Notes under the pieces: generated by a model
The model's database searches: none
Seen by the model: the letters and a program-made list of their open reading frames with translations, nothing else
Told to the model about the DNA's origin: nothing
Translations under genes and position numbers: made by a program
In this document: positions 51,597-60,717 of the stretch, piece after piece
Numbering within the stretch: position 1 is the first letter of the stretch
Layout of the letters: each line of letters begins with the position of its first letter
Assembly: GCF_018736085.1 (NCBI RefSeq)
Contig: NZ_CP076134.1
Span: forward strand, 868,001-932,000
From: Bradyrhizobium sediminis
Lineage (GTDB): Bacteria > Pseudomonadota > Alphaproteobacteria > Rhizobiales > Xanthobacteraceae
Direction of reading: 5' to 3'
DNA: 64,000 nt

Positions 51597-53183
51597 TTAT
51601 TCGAGTTCGATCGGCTGGAACTTTCCAGTTTCGTCGAGCGCGGTTCCCCAGATCTTGTGCGAAGCCTGGTGTTCGCCGCGGCCAAAGCTGAGCGACGTGC
51701 CAAGGCCCAGATCGAGATTGCGCGTGTTCTCGAGAACGTCGATCAGCTTTTCGGTATCGAATTGCGGTCCGGCGCGCTTGATGGCCTGGATCAGCACGTT
51801 CGCCGCGACGAAGCCTTCCAGAGAGACATAGTCAGGCGCTTCGCCGGGGAAATACTTGGCGAGGGCATTCTTGTATTCGAGCACGATCGATGAATAGCCG
51901 GAAACCGCCGGCACCACCTGCGTGACGATGACGCCGGTAGCGTAGCGCGCGCCCAGAAGCTTCAATTCCTCGGCAAGCGCGGTGCTGCCGACGAACGATA
52001 CGTTGGTGTAAATCATCTGAGGATTGATATCGCGCGTCTTCTCGATGAACCTCGCGGCGGCTCGATAGGTCGACACCATGACCACGGCCCTGATCGACTT
52101 TTGCGCCTTCAGCTGATTGACCGCATCCTCGACATCGACGGTGTTTCGCGTGTAGTTGAGCCGAACAATGGCGCCGTCGTTGGCGCCGAGCGCGCGAAAT
52201 GCCTTGGCGACGCCTGCGAACCCCGCGTCGCCGTAGGAGTCCTGCTGGGCGAAAACGGCGATCTGCCTGGGTTGCAGTTTGCGCATTTTCACGAGGTAGC
52301 GGACTACGGCATCGGTTTCTTCCGCATAGCTCGCCCGATAGTTGAACACATAGCGATCGGGCGGATCGCTGCGGAGGATATTCGCGCCGGTGAACGCGCC
52401 GAAGAACAGCATTCGCCGCTCGAGCGCGTAAGGCACCGCGACGACGGCGGTGGGCGTTCCGACATTTCCGATGATGCCGAATACCTGATCTTTTTCGTAG
52501 AGCTGCTTCATGGCCTCAGTCGTCCGCGTCGGCTCATAGCCGTCATCGGCCGCGATGAGCCGGAGCATCCGGCCCTCTATGCCGCCGGCATCGTTGATCC
52601 GGTTGAACGCAGTGTCGATGCCGAGCTTCATCTGGCGTCCGAGCTCCTTCGCGGCGCCGGAAAACGGCGCCGCGATCCCGAACCGGATTTCCCGGTCGGT
52701 GATGCCGCGCTGAGGAGGCGCGGTGGCGATCGGCGCCGTCGAAGTGGCGGCGACCGCGGACGGCGGTCCAATGGCCGCCGCCAGGCTCGGCCCGGCGATC
52801 GAGCGTTCGAGGTCCGCCAGCTGGCGGTCGGCCGATTTGCAATCCGTCCTTCCCGACGATATGGCGCTACGGCCGTCAGCGACGCTGCGGTCGAACAGTT
52901 GCGTAAGGTTCGTTCGCTCGGCCTCGTTGGATGAGCCCTCCCTTATCACGGCCGCGAACTTGTCGGAGATCGTCTGGATCCGGGACCGCGCGATGTCCGG
53001 GCAGGCCAACGCCGAACCAACAATCGGTCCGACGCGGCTTGCAAGGTCGCGCACTATTTCCGCGTTGCCGGGCGCCGCGTCCGCGGCGCCTGCGAGCAAG
53101 GTGCCTATGAGCAGCACCATCCAGCGAGCGCATCGCGCGCTCCGCGAGACCGTGGTCGTATTGGACCGATCATCAGGCAGCAT
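51597..53183 (-). CDS. Branched-chain-amino-acid-type substrate-binding protein with an N-terminal extension
   Basis: A 528-aa exported protein. A signal segment (WMVLLIGTLLAGAADA) is followed by about 130 residues with two Cys (ALACPD, RTDCKS) that are not part of the binding fold, then a Peripla_BP_6 type-I domain starting ITDREIRFGIAAPFSGAAKELGRQMKLG, with INDAGGIEGRMLRLIAADDGYEP and IGNVGTPTAVVAVPYALERRMLFFG. Typical LivJ-like proteins are about 370-400 aa. ATG 53183 lies 7 nt after AGGAAAG; a GTG two codons earlier is possible. No Liv permease or ATPase is nearby; its partner is the membrane protein just upstream, so it may sense rather than transport. Confidence 0.82.
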   Translation of the reverse strand: MLPDDRSNTTTVSRSARCARWMVLLIGTLLAGAADAAPGNAEIVRDLASRVGPIVGSALACPDIARSRIQTISDKFAAVIREGSSNEAERTNLTQLFDRSVADGRSAISSGRTDCKSADRQLADLERSIAGPSLAAAIGPPSAVAATSTAPIATAPPQRGITDREIRFGIAAPFSGAAKELGRQMKLGIDTAFNRINDAGGIEGRMLRLIAADDGYEPTRTTEAMKQLYEKDQVFGIIGNVGTPTAVVAVPYALERRMLFFGAFTGANILRSDPPDRYVFNYRASYAEETDAVVRYLVKMRKLQPRQIAVFAQQDSYGDAGFAGVAKAFRALGANDGAIVRLNYTRNTVDVEDAVNQLKAQKSIRAVVMVSTYRAAARFIEKTRDINPQMIYTNVSFVGSTALAEELKLLGARYATGVIVTQVVPAVSGYSSIVLEYKNALAKYFPGEAPDYVSLEGFVAANVLIQAIKRAGPQFDTEKLIDVLENTRNLDLGLGTSLSFGRGEHQASHKIWGTALDETGKFQPIELE

Positions 53184-53211
53184 CGTCACTCTTTCCTGTT
53201 TGTGTTGTTGC

Positions 53212-53787
53212 TCAAGGCGCTTGGCTTGGTGCCGGCTTCTGGCGCCACTGAACGAACTGTTGAAGCAGTCGTTCGGACTGCTCGCGCGTCACGGTTGAAG
53301 AATTCTGGGGGGACGCCAGAATCGTCTGAAACTCGGCCGTTGCAGGTTTCGGCCCGTCGTTGCTGGCGTCGGGCTGGATCAGCATCGCCTTTACCGACTG
53401 GACCATGCCGGCGAGAGCGCCCGTGTCGGGTTGCCGGGACGCGGGAATCATGATGACGAAGAACAGCGCCACGACGGCCGAAATGCCGACGGCGGCCGTG
53501 AAGCGGCCGACGACGCTGACGAGCGCCTTTCGCCGATCCAGTTCGCGGGCCAGCCCCGGCGGTTCGTGGATGACCTCGGGGTCCAGCGGGTGCCACAAGG
53601 CGCTGGAAACCGCGTTCTCGAGTTGGATATCGAGAGAGGCCGGCGGGGAGATCGGAGCCCTTGCGGGTTCGGAATTTGTGTCCTTCGAAAGCGGAGGTCG
53701 TGTTCCCAATCTTTCGCGCAGCCCGCGCGGTGCATAGTACTCGGGATTGTCGGGGCCAAGACGGTCGTGGTCACTCAAGCTACTCAT
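53212..53787 (-). CDS. Hypothetical single-pass membrane protein
   Basis: A 191-aa protein with a soluble N-terminal 90 residues (SLSDHDRLGPDNPEYYAPRGL, Pro-rich), one membrane helix near residues 92-113 (FTAAVGISAVVALFFVIMIP) and a C-terminal periplasmic part of about 75 residues ending QWRQKPAPSQAP. The ATG at 53787 follows GAGGAG. It is 28 nt upstream of the binding-protein gene on the same strand, so the two form an operon. No family recognised. Confidence 0.75.
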   Translation of the reverse strand: MSSLSDHDRLGPDNPEYYAPRGLRERLGTRPPLSKDTNSEPARAPISPPASLDIQLENAVSSALWHPLDPEVIHEPPGLARELDRRKALVSVVGRFTAAVGISAVVALFFVIMIPASRQPDTGALAGMVQSVKAMLIQPDASNDGPKPATAEFQTILASPQNSSTVTREQSERLLQQFVQWRQKPAPSQAP

Positions 53788-54470
53788 ACGCTACTCCTCA
53801 CTACGGCTACGCTTGGGAATGGCACCGGGCGCTGGATGGCGCCGCGGGAACTGAACTCCGGATTTTTCTCCGGAACGATTGGACAAAGGTTCCAGCCGGC
53901 GAGGGGACGCGATCTCGCCGAACGAGATGACGAGTTCGGCCGTGGAATCCGAGTCAAAGATCCGGACGCAGACTTTGCATCATGCGCTTCGCGCGTCAGC
54001 CTGCGATTGAAATCGCGCGACGGCGCCGTTTCCGCCCCTTCCATTGCCTTGGTTCCCCGGCAAGTGTCCGTCGCGAACGACGGTGGAAATGACCCGCCGG
54101 CAATCGCGCTGGCAAAGTCACTGAGATGTGATGGAGCTGGGGCGAGACATTATTAGGTCGGAACCTCGACTGAATTGAGGTCAGTTTTTGCCGGTCAACA
54201 GCTTTGGCACAGTGGCGAAATCGCGCGCGAATCATTGGTAGCTGGCATTAACCGCGCTATCGAAAGTGCGGGGCGGCCACAAACTCGACAAAATAAGTCC
54301 ACGGTTTTTCAAATGCCGCATTGCGATGTCCGAACATGAGCAGGACAGGATTCTTCTTCGGCGGGATGCGACCTGACACCCTGTTGCCGAATAACCGGCG
54401 CCATTAACGAACCGTTAACCAAGACCGCCGATTCTTAACCATTCGATAAGGAAAGGCGAGTCGATCCCCC
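53788..54470. other. Divergent intergenic region before minC
   Basis: 683 nt between the leftward membrane-protein gene and minC. No open frame here has a start site or family resemblance. It should hold promoters for both directions. The right end carries the CtrA-type box at 54404-54419 and a weaker second half-match TTAACCATTCGATAA at 54435-54449, plus a GANTC site (GATTC, 54430-54434). Confidence 0.6.
54404..54419. promoter_or_regulatory. CtrA-type binding box upstream of minCDE
   Basis: TTAACGAACCGTTAAC fits the CtrA consensus TTAA-N7-TTAAC exactly and is also a near-perfect palindrome. It ends 51 nt before the minC start. CtrA control of minCD has been reported in Sinorhizobium; here it is inferred from the motif only. 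Confidence 0.75.
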
Positions 54471-55163
54471 ATGGACGCAATCGTGGAGCCAACGCGACAA
54501 TTGGTGCGCCTGCGCGGACGCTCATATGTGGCGTTTGTATTTTGTCCGGTGGTGCCGATCGTGGGCTGGCTTGAAGAACTGGACGCCACGCTCGCGCGTT
54601 CGCCCGGTTTCTTTGTCGGCAAGCCGGTCGTGCTCGACCTCTCGGCGCTGGATCTCAGTCAATCCGCCATCGCACATCTTGTCACGAGCCTCGAGCAGCG
54701 GAATATCCGCGTGCTCGGGATCGAAGGCGTCGACCAGGGCCACATGACCAAGAGCCTGCCGCCCTTGCTCACGGGCGGACGCCACTGCGCGCTCAAGCCC
54801 AGCGAACCCGCAAAGCCCGAAGCCAAACCGAAATCGACCTCTCTGCTGCTCGAAAGCCCGGTGCGCTCCGGTCAGTCGGTGGTCTTTACCGAAGGTGACG
54901 TCACCGTGCTCGGTTCGGTCGGCTCCGGTGCGGAAATCGTGGCCGGCGGTTCGATCCATATCTACGGGGCGCTTCGCGGCCGGGCGATGGCAGGGGTGAA
55001 CGGCAACTCCGCCGCCCGGATCTTTTGCCAGAAGATCGAGGCCGAGCTTCTGGCCATCGACGGCTACTACCAGACTGCCGAAGAAATAGACCCCTCTCTG
55101 CGCAATCGGCCGGCCCAGGCGTGGCTGGAAGGCGACATCATGAAAATCACAGCGCTGGTTTAA
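54471..55163 (+). CDS. minC: Septum site-determining protein MinC
   Basis: A 230-aa inhibitor of FtsZ polymerisation that stops division away from midcell. The N-terminal domain (residues 1-100) begins VEPTRQLVRLRGRSYVAFVF and includes PVVLDLSALDLSQSAIAHL; a linker of about 25 residues with Lys/Pro/Glu leads to the beta-helical C-terminal domain VVFTEGDVTVLGSVGSGAEI, GGSIHIYGALRGRAMAGVNGN and IFCQKIEAELLAIDGYY. It is first of minCDE. The ATG at 54471 is far from the nearest AAGGA, so the start could be a few codons off. Confidence 0.95.
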   Translation: MDAIVEPTRQLVRLRGRSYVAFVFCPVVPIVGWLEELDATLARSPGFFVGKPVVLDLSALDLSQSAIAHLVTSLEQRNIRVLGIEGVDQGHMTKSLPPLLTGGRHCALKPSEPAKPEAKPKSTSLLLESPVRSGQSVVFTEGDVTVLGSVGSGAEIVAGGSIHIYGALRGRAMAGVNGNSAARIFCQKIEAELLAIDGYYQTAEEIDPSLRNRPAQAWLEGDIMKITALV

Positions 55164-55182
55164 CCGGTTAAGGGAGCAAAGA

Positions 55183-55998
55183 ATGGCCAAAGTCCTGGTC
55201 GTGACGTCCGGCAAAGGCGGCGTCGGAAAAACGACATCGACGGCCGCGCTCGGCGCGGCGCTCGCGCAAATGGGAGAAAAGGTGGTGGTGGTCGACTTCG
55301 ACGTCGGCCTGCGCAACCTCGACCTCGTGCTGGGAGCGGAACGACGCGTTGTATTCGACCTCATCAATGTGGTGCAGGGCGTTGCCAAGCTCTCGCAGGC
55401 GCTGATCCGCGACAAACGTCTTGAGAATCTGTGGCTGCTTCCCGCCTCCCAGACCAGGGACAAGGATGCCCTGACCGACGAGGGCGTCGGCAGCATCATC
55501 GCGGACCTGCGCACCAGGTTCGACTGGATCCTCTGCGACAGCCCGGCGGGAATCGAACGGGGCGCGACGCTGGCGATGCGCTACGCCGACGAGGCCGTCA
55601 TCGTCACCAATCCCGAAGTCTCGTCGGTGCGCGATTCCGACCGGATCATCGGCATGCTCGATTCGAAGACCGTGAGGGCCGAGAGGGGCGAGCGGGTGGA
55701 AAAGCACGTGCTGATCACCCGGTACGATTCGGGGCGCGCAGCGCGCGGCGAAATGCTCAGCATTGACGATATTCTCGAAATCCTCGCAACGCCGCTGCTC
55801 GGGATCATTCCGGAAAGCCAGGACGTGTTGCGGGCGTCGAACGTCGGATCGCCGGTGACGCTGAATAACGCCGCCAGCGCGCCGGCCCGCGCTTACATGG
55901 ATGCAGCGCGCCGTCTGATGGGAGAAACCGTCACCATGGCGGTCCCGACGGAGCGCAAGGGACTGATGAACAGGCTGCTGGGACGGAGGGCCGCATGA
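55183..55998 (+). CDS. minD: Septum site-determining ATPase MinD
   Basis: A 271-aa membrane-cycling ATPase. Deviant Walker A GKGGVGKTTSTAALG near the N-terminus, VVVDFDVGLRNLDLVLG, the switch ILCDSPAGIERGA, and a C-terminal amphipathic membrane-targeting helix KGLMNRLLGRR. It recruits MinC to the membrane and is released by MinE. ATG at 55183, with AAGGGAGC upstream; the gap after minC contains the palindrome TTAACCGGTTAA at 55160-55171, which includes the minC stop. It overlaps minE by ATGA. Confidence 0.97.
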   Translation: MAKVLVVTSGKGGVGKTTSTAALGAALAQMGEKVVVVDFDVGLRNLDLVLGAERRVVFDLINVVQGVAKLSQALIRDKRLENLWLLPASQTRDKDALTDEGVGSIIADLRTRFDWILCDSPAGIERGATLAMRYADEAVIVTNPEVSSVRDSDRIIGMLDSKTVRAERGERVEKHVLITRYDSGRAARGEMLSIDDILEILATPLLGIIPESQDVLRASNVGSPVTLNNAASAPARAYMDAARRLMGETVTMAVPTERKGLMNRLLGRRAA

Positions 55999-56273
55999 TG
56001 AATCTGCTGCGGCTTCTCGGTGGCCGTAATGCTTCCGCGCCTGTTGCACGGGAACGGCTGCAGATTCTGCTCGCTCATGAACGCGGTATGCGCGGCCAGC
56101 CGGAGCTGCTGGGCCTGCTGCGGGCAGAGATCCTCGCCGTCGTTTCGCGGCATGTCGTGCTTGATCCGGAGAAGGTCATCGTCAGGATGGAACGGGGCAA
56201 ACACGTATCGACGCTTGAAGTCGATATCGAAGTGCCCAACGGCTTTGAAAGATCGCTCGCCGCCGCAGGTTGA
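55995..56273 (+). CDS. minE: Cell division topological specificity factor MinE
   Basis: A 92-aa protein that stimulates MinD ATPase and sets the pole-to-pole or zonal pattern. N-terminal membrane-targeting MMNLLRLLGG, the anti-MinCD helix ERLQILLAHERGM and the dimer domain LLRAEILAVVSRHVVLDPEKVIVRMERG are present, closing with STLEVDIEVP. Length matches the family. It is the last gene of the operon. Confidence 0.96.
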   Translation: MMNLLRLLGGRNASAPVARERLQILLAHERGMRGQPELLGLLRAEILAVVSRHVVLDPEKVIVRMERGKHVSTLEVDIEVPNGFERSLAAAG

Positions 56274-56411
56274 CCACCGATCGCCAGTTCGACACTTTTC
56301 GGCGCGGTTCGTCGAACCGGGGTTGCGTGGGCGCATCGGGTGTGGCCTTTGCTGGCCGGCCAGTTGTGCGCCGCGCCGCAGCCCGAACCCAGCTGAAACG
56401 GAATTGATCTG

Positions 56412-57185
56412 ATGGACGCCATCTATCGCGTGGACGGCAATCGCGTGCTGACGAGTCCCGATGCCGCCGGCCCCTGGGACCCCCGCATGCAGCACGGCTC
56501 GGCGCCGTCATCGCTGGTGGTGTGGGCGGCCGAAGCCATTCCGACGCCGGTGCCGATGCTGGTCGCGCGCGTCACCATCGATCTGATGCGCCCGGTGCCG
56601 GTGGCGCCGCTGACGTTTGAGACTGAAATCCTGCGCGCGGGCCGCAAGATCCAGCTCTGCGCGGTCAGGCTGCTCGCCGACGGTGTTGTCGTGGTCGGCG
56701 CCACCGTGCTGAAGATCAAGACGCAGGCTTTGAGCTTGCCGCCCGATGTCGCGGATTTGCCGGTCGAGCTTCCGGGGCCGGATCAATCGCGCCCGGAGCC
56801 GGCGGACTTCTCCTCGAGCCCCTTTGTATCGGGCATGTCGTTGCGGGCGGCCCGCGGCCGCTTCGGCGCGCCGGGTCCAGGCGCGATCTGGTATCGCGCC
56901 GACCGCACTTTGGTGGAGGGGGCGCCGGTGTCGCAGGCGATGCGGGCGGTGGTGGCGGCCGATTTCTGCAACGGCACCTCGGCGGCGCTGGATTTCCGTG
57001 AATGGACCTTCATCAATGCCGACCTCACCGTCAGCATGGCGCGGCAGCCGGTCGGCGAGTGGATCCTGCTCGATGCGGAATCCTGGATCGGCCCGGATGG
57101 CGCAGGCCTCGCCATGGCGCGGCTTGCCGACACAGAAGGCTATTTCGGTCGCGTGGTGCAGAGTCTCGTGATCGAGAAGCGGTAG
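56412..57185 (+). CDS. Double-hotdog acyl-CoA thioesterase-like protein
   Basis: A 257-aa protein with two consecutive hotdog folds (TesB-like / 4HBT_3). The N-terminal half has DPRMQHGSAPSSLVVWAAEAIP and VTIDLMRPVPVAPLTFETEILRAGRKIQLCAVRLLADG; the C-terminal half has AVVAADFCNGTSAALDFREWTFINADLTVSMARQPVGEWILLDAESW. No signal peptide. It starts with ATG at 56412, 138 nt after minE. Likely a cytoplasmic acyl-CoA hydrolase; the substrate is unknown. Confidence 0.85.
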   Translation: MDAIYRVDGNRVLTSPDAAGPWDPRMQHGSAPSSLVVWAAEAIPTPVPMLVARVTIDLMRPVPVAPLTFETEILRAGRKIQLCAVRLLADGVVVVGATVLKIKTQALSLPPDVADLPVELPGPDQSRPEPADFSSSPFVSGMSLRAARGRFGAPGPGAIWYRADRTLVEGAPVSQAMRAVVAADFCNGTSAALDFREWTFINADLTVSMARQPVGEWILLDAESWIGPDGAGLAMARLADTEGYFGRVVQSLVIEKR

Positions 57186-57542
57186 ACCTTGGGTTCATTC
57201 CGGGATGCGCCTCCCGGAATCTCGAGATTCCGGGTTCGTGCTTCGCCGCCCCGGAATGACAAGTCGTGGGTTTCAAACAGGCCTTCGCAGCGCGACCGGG
57301 CTCCGCCGTTGGCCCTTCATCCTTCGTTTCGCTGCGCTGCAACACACCGGCAGCTGTCGGGCTAACGCAGACCCAATGCGGACCTGGCAGCCCGATCGAA
57401 GCCGAAATGATTGCCAACTTTCCCTGACCGTGCCAAAGGGCGACCGCATAGCGCCCCTGCGCCGAGCCACGTTCAACCGGCGGGGTTCGCCGTCTAGAAG
57501 ACGGTCGCCGCGTCGAATTCCCGACCCTCAAAAGGACAGCCC
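57186..57542. other. Upstream region of ilvD with a REP element
   Basis: 357 nt. The REP at 57194-57260 is at the left. The rest has no credible gene; the open frames are shadows. I see no leader peptide with branched-chain codons and no obvious attenuator or T-box. Confidence 0.55.
57194..57260. repeat. REP-like element
   Basis: TTCATTCCGGGATGCGCCTCCCGGAATCTCGAGATTCCGGG-type module (arms ATTCCGGG / CCCGGAAT, centre GGAATCTCGAGATTCC) ending CCCCGGAATGAC. One arm is a little degenerate. Confidence 0.78.
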
Positions 57543-59384
57543 ATGCCCGCCTACCGCTCCAGGACCACCACCCACGGCCGCAACATGGCGGGCGCTCGCG
57601 GCCTGTGGCGGGCCACCGGCATGAAGAACGAGGATTTCGGCAAGCCGATCATTGCCGTGGTCAATTCGTTCACCCAGTTCGTGCCGGGCCACGTCCATCT
57701 CAAGGACCTCGGCCAGCTGGTGGCGCGCGAGATCGAGAAGGCCGGCGGCGTCGCCAAGGAGTTCAACACCATCGCGGTCGACGACGGCATCGCGATGGGC
57801 CACGACGGCATGCTCTACAGCCTGCCGTCGCGCGAGCTCATCGCCGACAGCGTCGAGTACATGGTCAATGCGCATTGCGCCGACGCCATGGTGTGCATCT
57901 CCAATTGCGACAAGATCACGCCGGGCATGCTGATGGCGGCGCTGCGGATCAACATTCCGACCGTGTTCGTCTCGGGCGGCCCGATGGAATCCGGCAAGGT
58001 CAGCCTCAAGGGCAAGATTCGCGCGCTCGATCTGGTCGACGCCATGGTCGCGGCCGCCGACGACACCGTCAGCGACGCCGACGTCGAGATCATCGAGCGA
58101 TCGGCCTGTCCGACCTGCGGGTCGTGCTCGGGCATGTTCACCGCCAATTCGATGAACTGCCTGACCGAGGCGCTGGGCCTGGCGCTGCCCGGCAACGGCT
58201 CGGTGCTGGCGACCCATGCCGATCGCAAGGGGCTGTTCGTCGAAGCGGGGCATCTGATCGTCGATCTGGCGCGCCGCTATTACGAGCAGGACGACGAGAC
58301 GGTCCTGCCGCGCAACATCGCCAGCTTCAAGGCGTTCGAAAACGCCATGACGCTCGATATCGCGATGGGCGGATCGACCAACACGGTGCTGCATCTGTTG
58401 GCCGCCGCCTATGAGGGCGGCATCCCCTTCACCATGCAGGATATCGACCGGCTGTCGCGCCGGGTGCCGGTGCTGTGCAAGGTGGCGCCCTCGGTGCCCG
58501 ACGTGCATCTGGAAGACGTCCACCGCGCCGGCGGCGTGATGGCCATTCTCGGCGAGCTCGACCGCGCCAATCTGATCCATCGCGAGCTGCCGATGGTGCA
58601 CTCGAGGTCGCTCGAGGACGCGCTGAACCGCTGGGATATCAGGCGCACCAAGAGCGAAAGCGTGCGCACCTTCTTCAAGGCGGCGCCCGGCAACGTGCCG
58701 ACGCAGGTGGCGTTCAGTCAGGAACGCCGCTTCGAGGAAGTCGATACCGACCGCGCCAAGGGCTGTGTCCGCGACGCCGAACATGCTTTTTCCAAGGACG
58801 GCGGCCTCGCCGTGCTGTCGGGAAATCTGGCGCTGGACGGTTGCATCGTGAAGACCGCAGGCGTCGACGAGAGCATCCTGAAATTCGAGGGACCGGCGCG
58901 GATCTTCGAAAGCCAGGACGCCGCGGTCGAGGGCATCCTCGGCGGCAAGATCAAGGCCGGCGACGTCGTCGTGATCCGCTATGAGGGGCCGCGAGGCGGG
59001 CCGGGCATGCAGGAGATGCTGTACCCGACCAGCTACATCAAATCGAAGGGGCTCGGAAAGACCTGCGCCCTGATCACCGACGGCCGCTTCTCCGGCGGAA
59101 CCTCCGGTCTGTCGATCGGACATATTTCGCCGGAAGCGGCGGAAGGCGGCCTGATCGGACTGGTCGAGGAGGGCGACCGCATCAGCATCGACATTCCCGC
59201 CCGCTCGATCAGCCTGCTGGTCGACGACACGGTCCTGGCGCAGCGCCGGCAGGCCATGCTGAACCGCAAGGCCGAGGCATGGAAGCCGGCGAAGCGAACC
59301 CGCAAGGTGTCGATGGCGCTCAAGGCCTATGCGGCGCTGACCACCAGCGCCGCGCGCGGCGCGGTGCGCATCGTTCCGGACTGA
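57543..59384 (+). CDS. ilvD: Dihydroxy-acid dehydratase
   Basis: A 613-aa iron-sulfur enzyme that dehydrates 2,3-dihydroxy-isovalerate/-3-methylvalerate to the keto acids of valine and isoleucine. Cluster cysteines are in [17 protein letters not shown] and [17 protein letters not shown]. Other signatures are [43 protein letters not shown] (in parts) and [24 protein letters not shown] with the C-terminal metal/substrate residues. ATG at 57543 follows AAAGGA. Length matches the family. It appears monocistronic. Confidence 0.97.
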   Translation: MPAYRSRTTTHGRNMAGARGLWRATGMKNEDFGKPIIAVVNSFTQFVPGHVHLKDLGQLVAREIEKAGGVAKEFNTIAVDDGIAMGHDGMLYSLPSRELIADSVEYMVNAHCADAMVCISNCDKITPGMLMAALRINIPTVFVSGGPMESGKVSLKGKIRALDLVDAMVAAADDTVSDADVEIIERSACPTCGSCSGMFTANSMNCLTEALGLALPGNGSVLATHADRKGLFVEAGHLIVDLARRYYEQDDETVLPRNIASFKAFENAMTLDIAMGGSTNTVLHLLAAAYEGGIPFTMQDIDRLSRRVPVLCKVAPSVPDVHLEDVHRAGGVMAILGELDRANLIHRELPMVHSRSLEDALNRWDIRRTKSESVRTFFKAAPGNVPTQVAFSQERRFEEVDTDRAKGCVRDAEHAFSKDGGLAVLSGNLALDGCIVKTAGVDESILKFEGPARIFESQDAAVEGILGGKIKAGDVVVIRYEGPRGGPGMQEMLYPTSYIKSKGLGKTCALITDGRFSGGTSGLSIGHISPEAAEGGLIGLVEEGDRISIDIPARSISLLVDDTVLAQRRQAMLNRKAEAWKPAKRTRKVSMALKAYAALTTSAARGAVRIVPD

Positions 59385-59432
59385 TCGAAACCGCGGCGCC
59401 GTGCGCGCCGTGGTTCTACGGACAGGCGTCGC

Positions 59433-59448
59433 TTAAGGCGTCATTAAC
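59433..59448. promoter_or_regulatory. CtrA-type binding box upstream of the 82-aa gene
   Basis: TTAAGGCGTCATTAAC fits TTAA-N7-TTAAC exactly. It ends 84 nt before the start at 59533. A GANTC site (GAATC) lies at 59462-59466. The role is inferred from the motif. Confidence 0.65.
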
Positions 59449-59532
59449 CATCTCGCTCCAAGAATCAGGTCCAGGACCGGCCATCGCTTATCGCAGCGGG
59501 CCGGGCCGCAAGTCCGTTCGAGGGGATGCGAG

Positions 59533-59781
59533 ATGGATTTCGAGACACTTTTTGCCAAAACCCCGGCCACTATCGACGAGATCAGGGCCCGGGTCGCCTA
59601 TGCGCTCGAGCGGCATCCGCTGTGCCGCAGCGTGCAGTTCGACATCGTCTCGACGCCCCGCACCTCCAGGGGCGGCAACTGGACCATCAGCCTGCGCTCG
59701 GTCGCGCCGGACGCGCTCTGGGAGGCCTCCGACATCGTCGCCGACATCCAGGACGCCTACGATCTGGCCGTTGCGGCCTGA
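59533..59781 (+). CDS. Hypothetical small protein
   Basis: An 82-aa soluble protein starting MDFETLFAKTPATIDEIRARVA, then ALERHPLCRSVQFDIVSTPRTSRGGNWTISLRSV (quoted in pieces) and a C-terminal helix LWEASDIVADIQDAYDLAVAA. One Cys. It has an alpha-beta-alpha look without signal or membrane segment. The ATG at 59533 follows GAGGGGATGCGAG. An exact CtrA-type box lies upstream, suggesting cell-cycle-linked expression. I do not recognise the family. Confidence 0.78.
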   Translation: MDFETLFAKTPATIDEIRARVAYALERHPLCRSVQFDIVSTPRTSRGGNWTISLRSVAPDALWEASDIVADIQDAYDLAVAA

Positions 59782-59879
59782 AATTAACCATTTTGGCGGC
59801 GATTCCGCCCGAATTGGCGACCGCCGCCACGCCGGCGTGGTTACGCCATAATTAATGCCCAGTTATCGGGAAAGTGATC

Positions 59880-60554
59880 ATGTCGCTTGAGGAAACGGAG
59901 AGCTGCTTGACGCGAGCCATCACGATCATTGCGATGACCTGCTTTCTCGTCGTCGGCGCCGCCGCCACCAGCATACTCGGCCGCGACAGCATACCGGGCG
60001 CCCGGCTGGAAATGGCCGCCGCTTCCGTCATCCAGAACCCGGTCTCCAACAAGGCAAGCAAGAAGGATAAGTTGGCGGTTGCCGCTCCCGTCGCGCTGGC
60101 CTCGTACGAGCCGCAGCAAACCGCGATCCTGAGCGAGCCGCTGCGCCAGGCTTTCGCTGCCGCCGGTCCCGCCGATATCGTTCCGCCGCAGATCGCGGCC
60201 CCGCAGGCGCCGAAGCCGAAGGCGGCCGCCAGGCCGCAGCCGCAGAAATCCTACGCGCTGCTCAGCGACGTGCAGATCGCCGGCATCAAGGAGCGCCTCA
60301 AACTTTCGCCCGACCAGGAATCCTACTGGCCGGGGGTGGAAAACGCGCTGCGCGCCATCGCCCGCAAGATCCACGCCACCCGCAAGACGGATCCGCACGC
60401 GACGGGCACGCCGATCGATCCCGACGCCGAAGAAGTCCAGCAGCTGAAATCGGCGGCGATGCCGCTGTTGTTCCAGTTGCGCGAGGACCAGAAGCGCGAA
60501 GTGCGCTCGCTCGCCCGCATCATCGGCCTGGAAAAAGTCGCCTCGATGATCTGA
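59880..60554 (+). CDS. Hypothetical exported/anchored protein
   Basis: A 224-aa protein with one N-terminal hydrophobic segment (ITIIAMTCFLVVGAAATSIL) that could be a signal anchor, a disordered Ala/Pro/Lys linker (APQAPKPKAAARPQPQK) and a helical C-terminal domain with LLSDVQIAGIKERLKLSPDQESYWPGVENALRAIARKI (quoted in pieces). LSPDQESYWPGVE resembles the LTXXQ/Spy-type helical periplasmic proteins of rhizobia, but this is tentative. ATG 59880 follows GGGAAAG; a GTG two codons earlier is possible. Confidence 0.72.
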   Translation: MSLEETESCLTRAITIIAMTCFLVVGAAATSILGRDSIPGARLEMAAASVIQNPVSNKASKKDKLAVAAPVALASYEPQQTAILSEPLRQAFAAAGPADIVPPQIAAPQAPKPKAAARPQPQKSYALLSDVQIAGIKERLKLSPDQESYWPGVENALRAIARKIHATRKTDPHATGTPIDPDAEEVQQLKSAAMPLLFQLREDQKREVRSLARIIGLEKVASMI

Positions 60555-60603
60555 GGCGGGGTGCGCCCGCAAATTGGCGGTTTGCCGAGTAACACAGGCT
60601 GTC

Positions 60604-60638
60604 GTCACCCGCGCGAAAGCGGGTGACCCAGTATTCCA
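60604..60638. repeat. Short palindromic element
   Basis: GTCACCCGC and GCGGGTGAC form a 9-bp stem around GCGAAA, followed by CCAGTATTCC. This is a commonly dispersed short palindrome in these genomes. It lies between convergent genes. Confidence 0.72.
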
Positions 60639-60717
60639 GAGACGCCAGCGATAAAGCCGAGGAGCCCCGCGGCGTACTGGCTCGCCCTTTCCTCCGCGCA
60701 AAGCGACGAACGCGAAC

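Noticed and set aside
59852..59866. A near-match TTAATGCCCAGTTAT to the CtrA box before the gene at 59880
   Set aside because: One mismatch and only 13 nt from the start codon, where a transcription-factor box for that gene is implausible.
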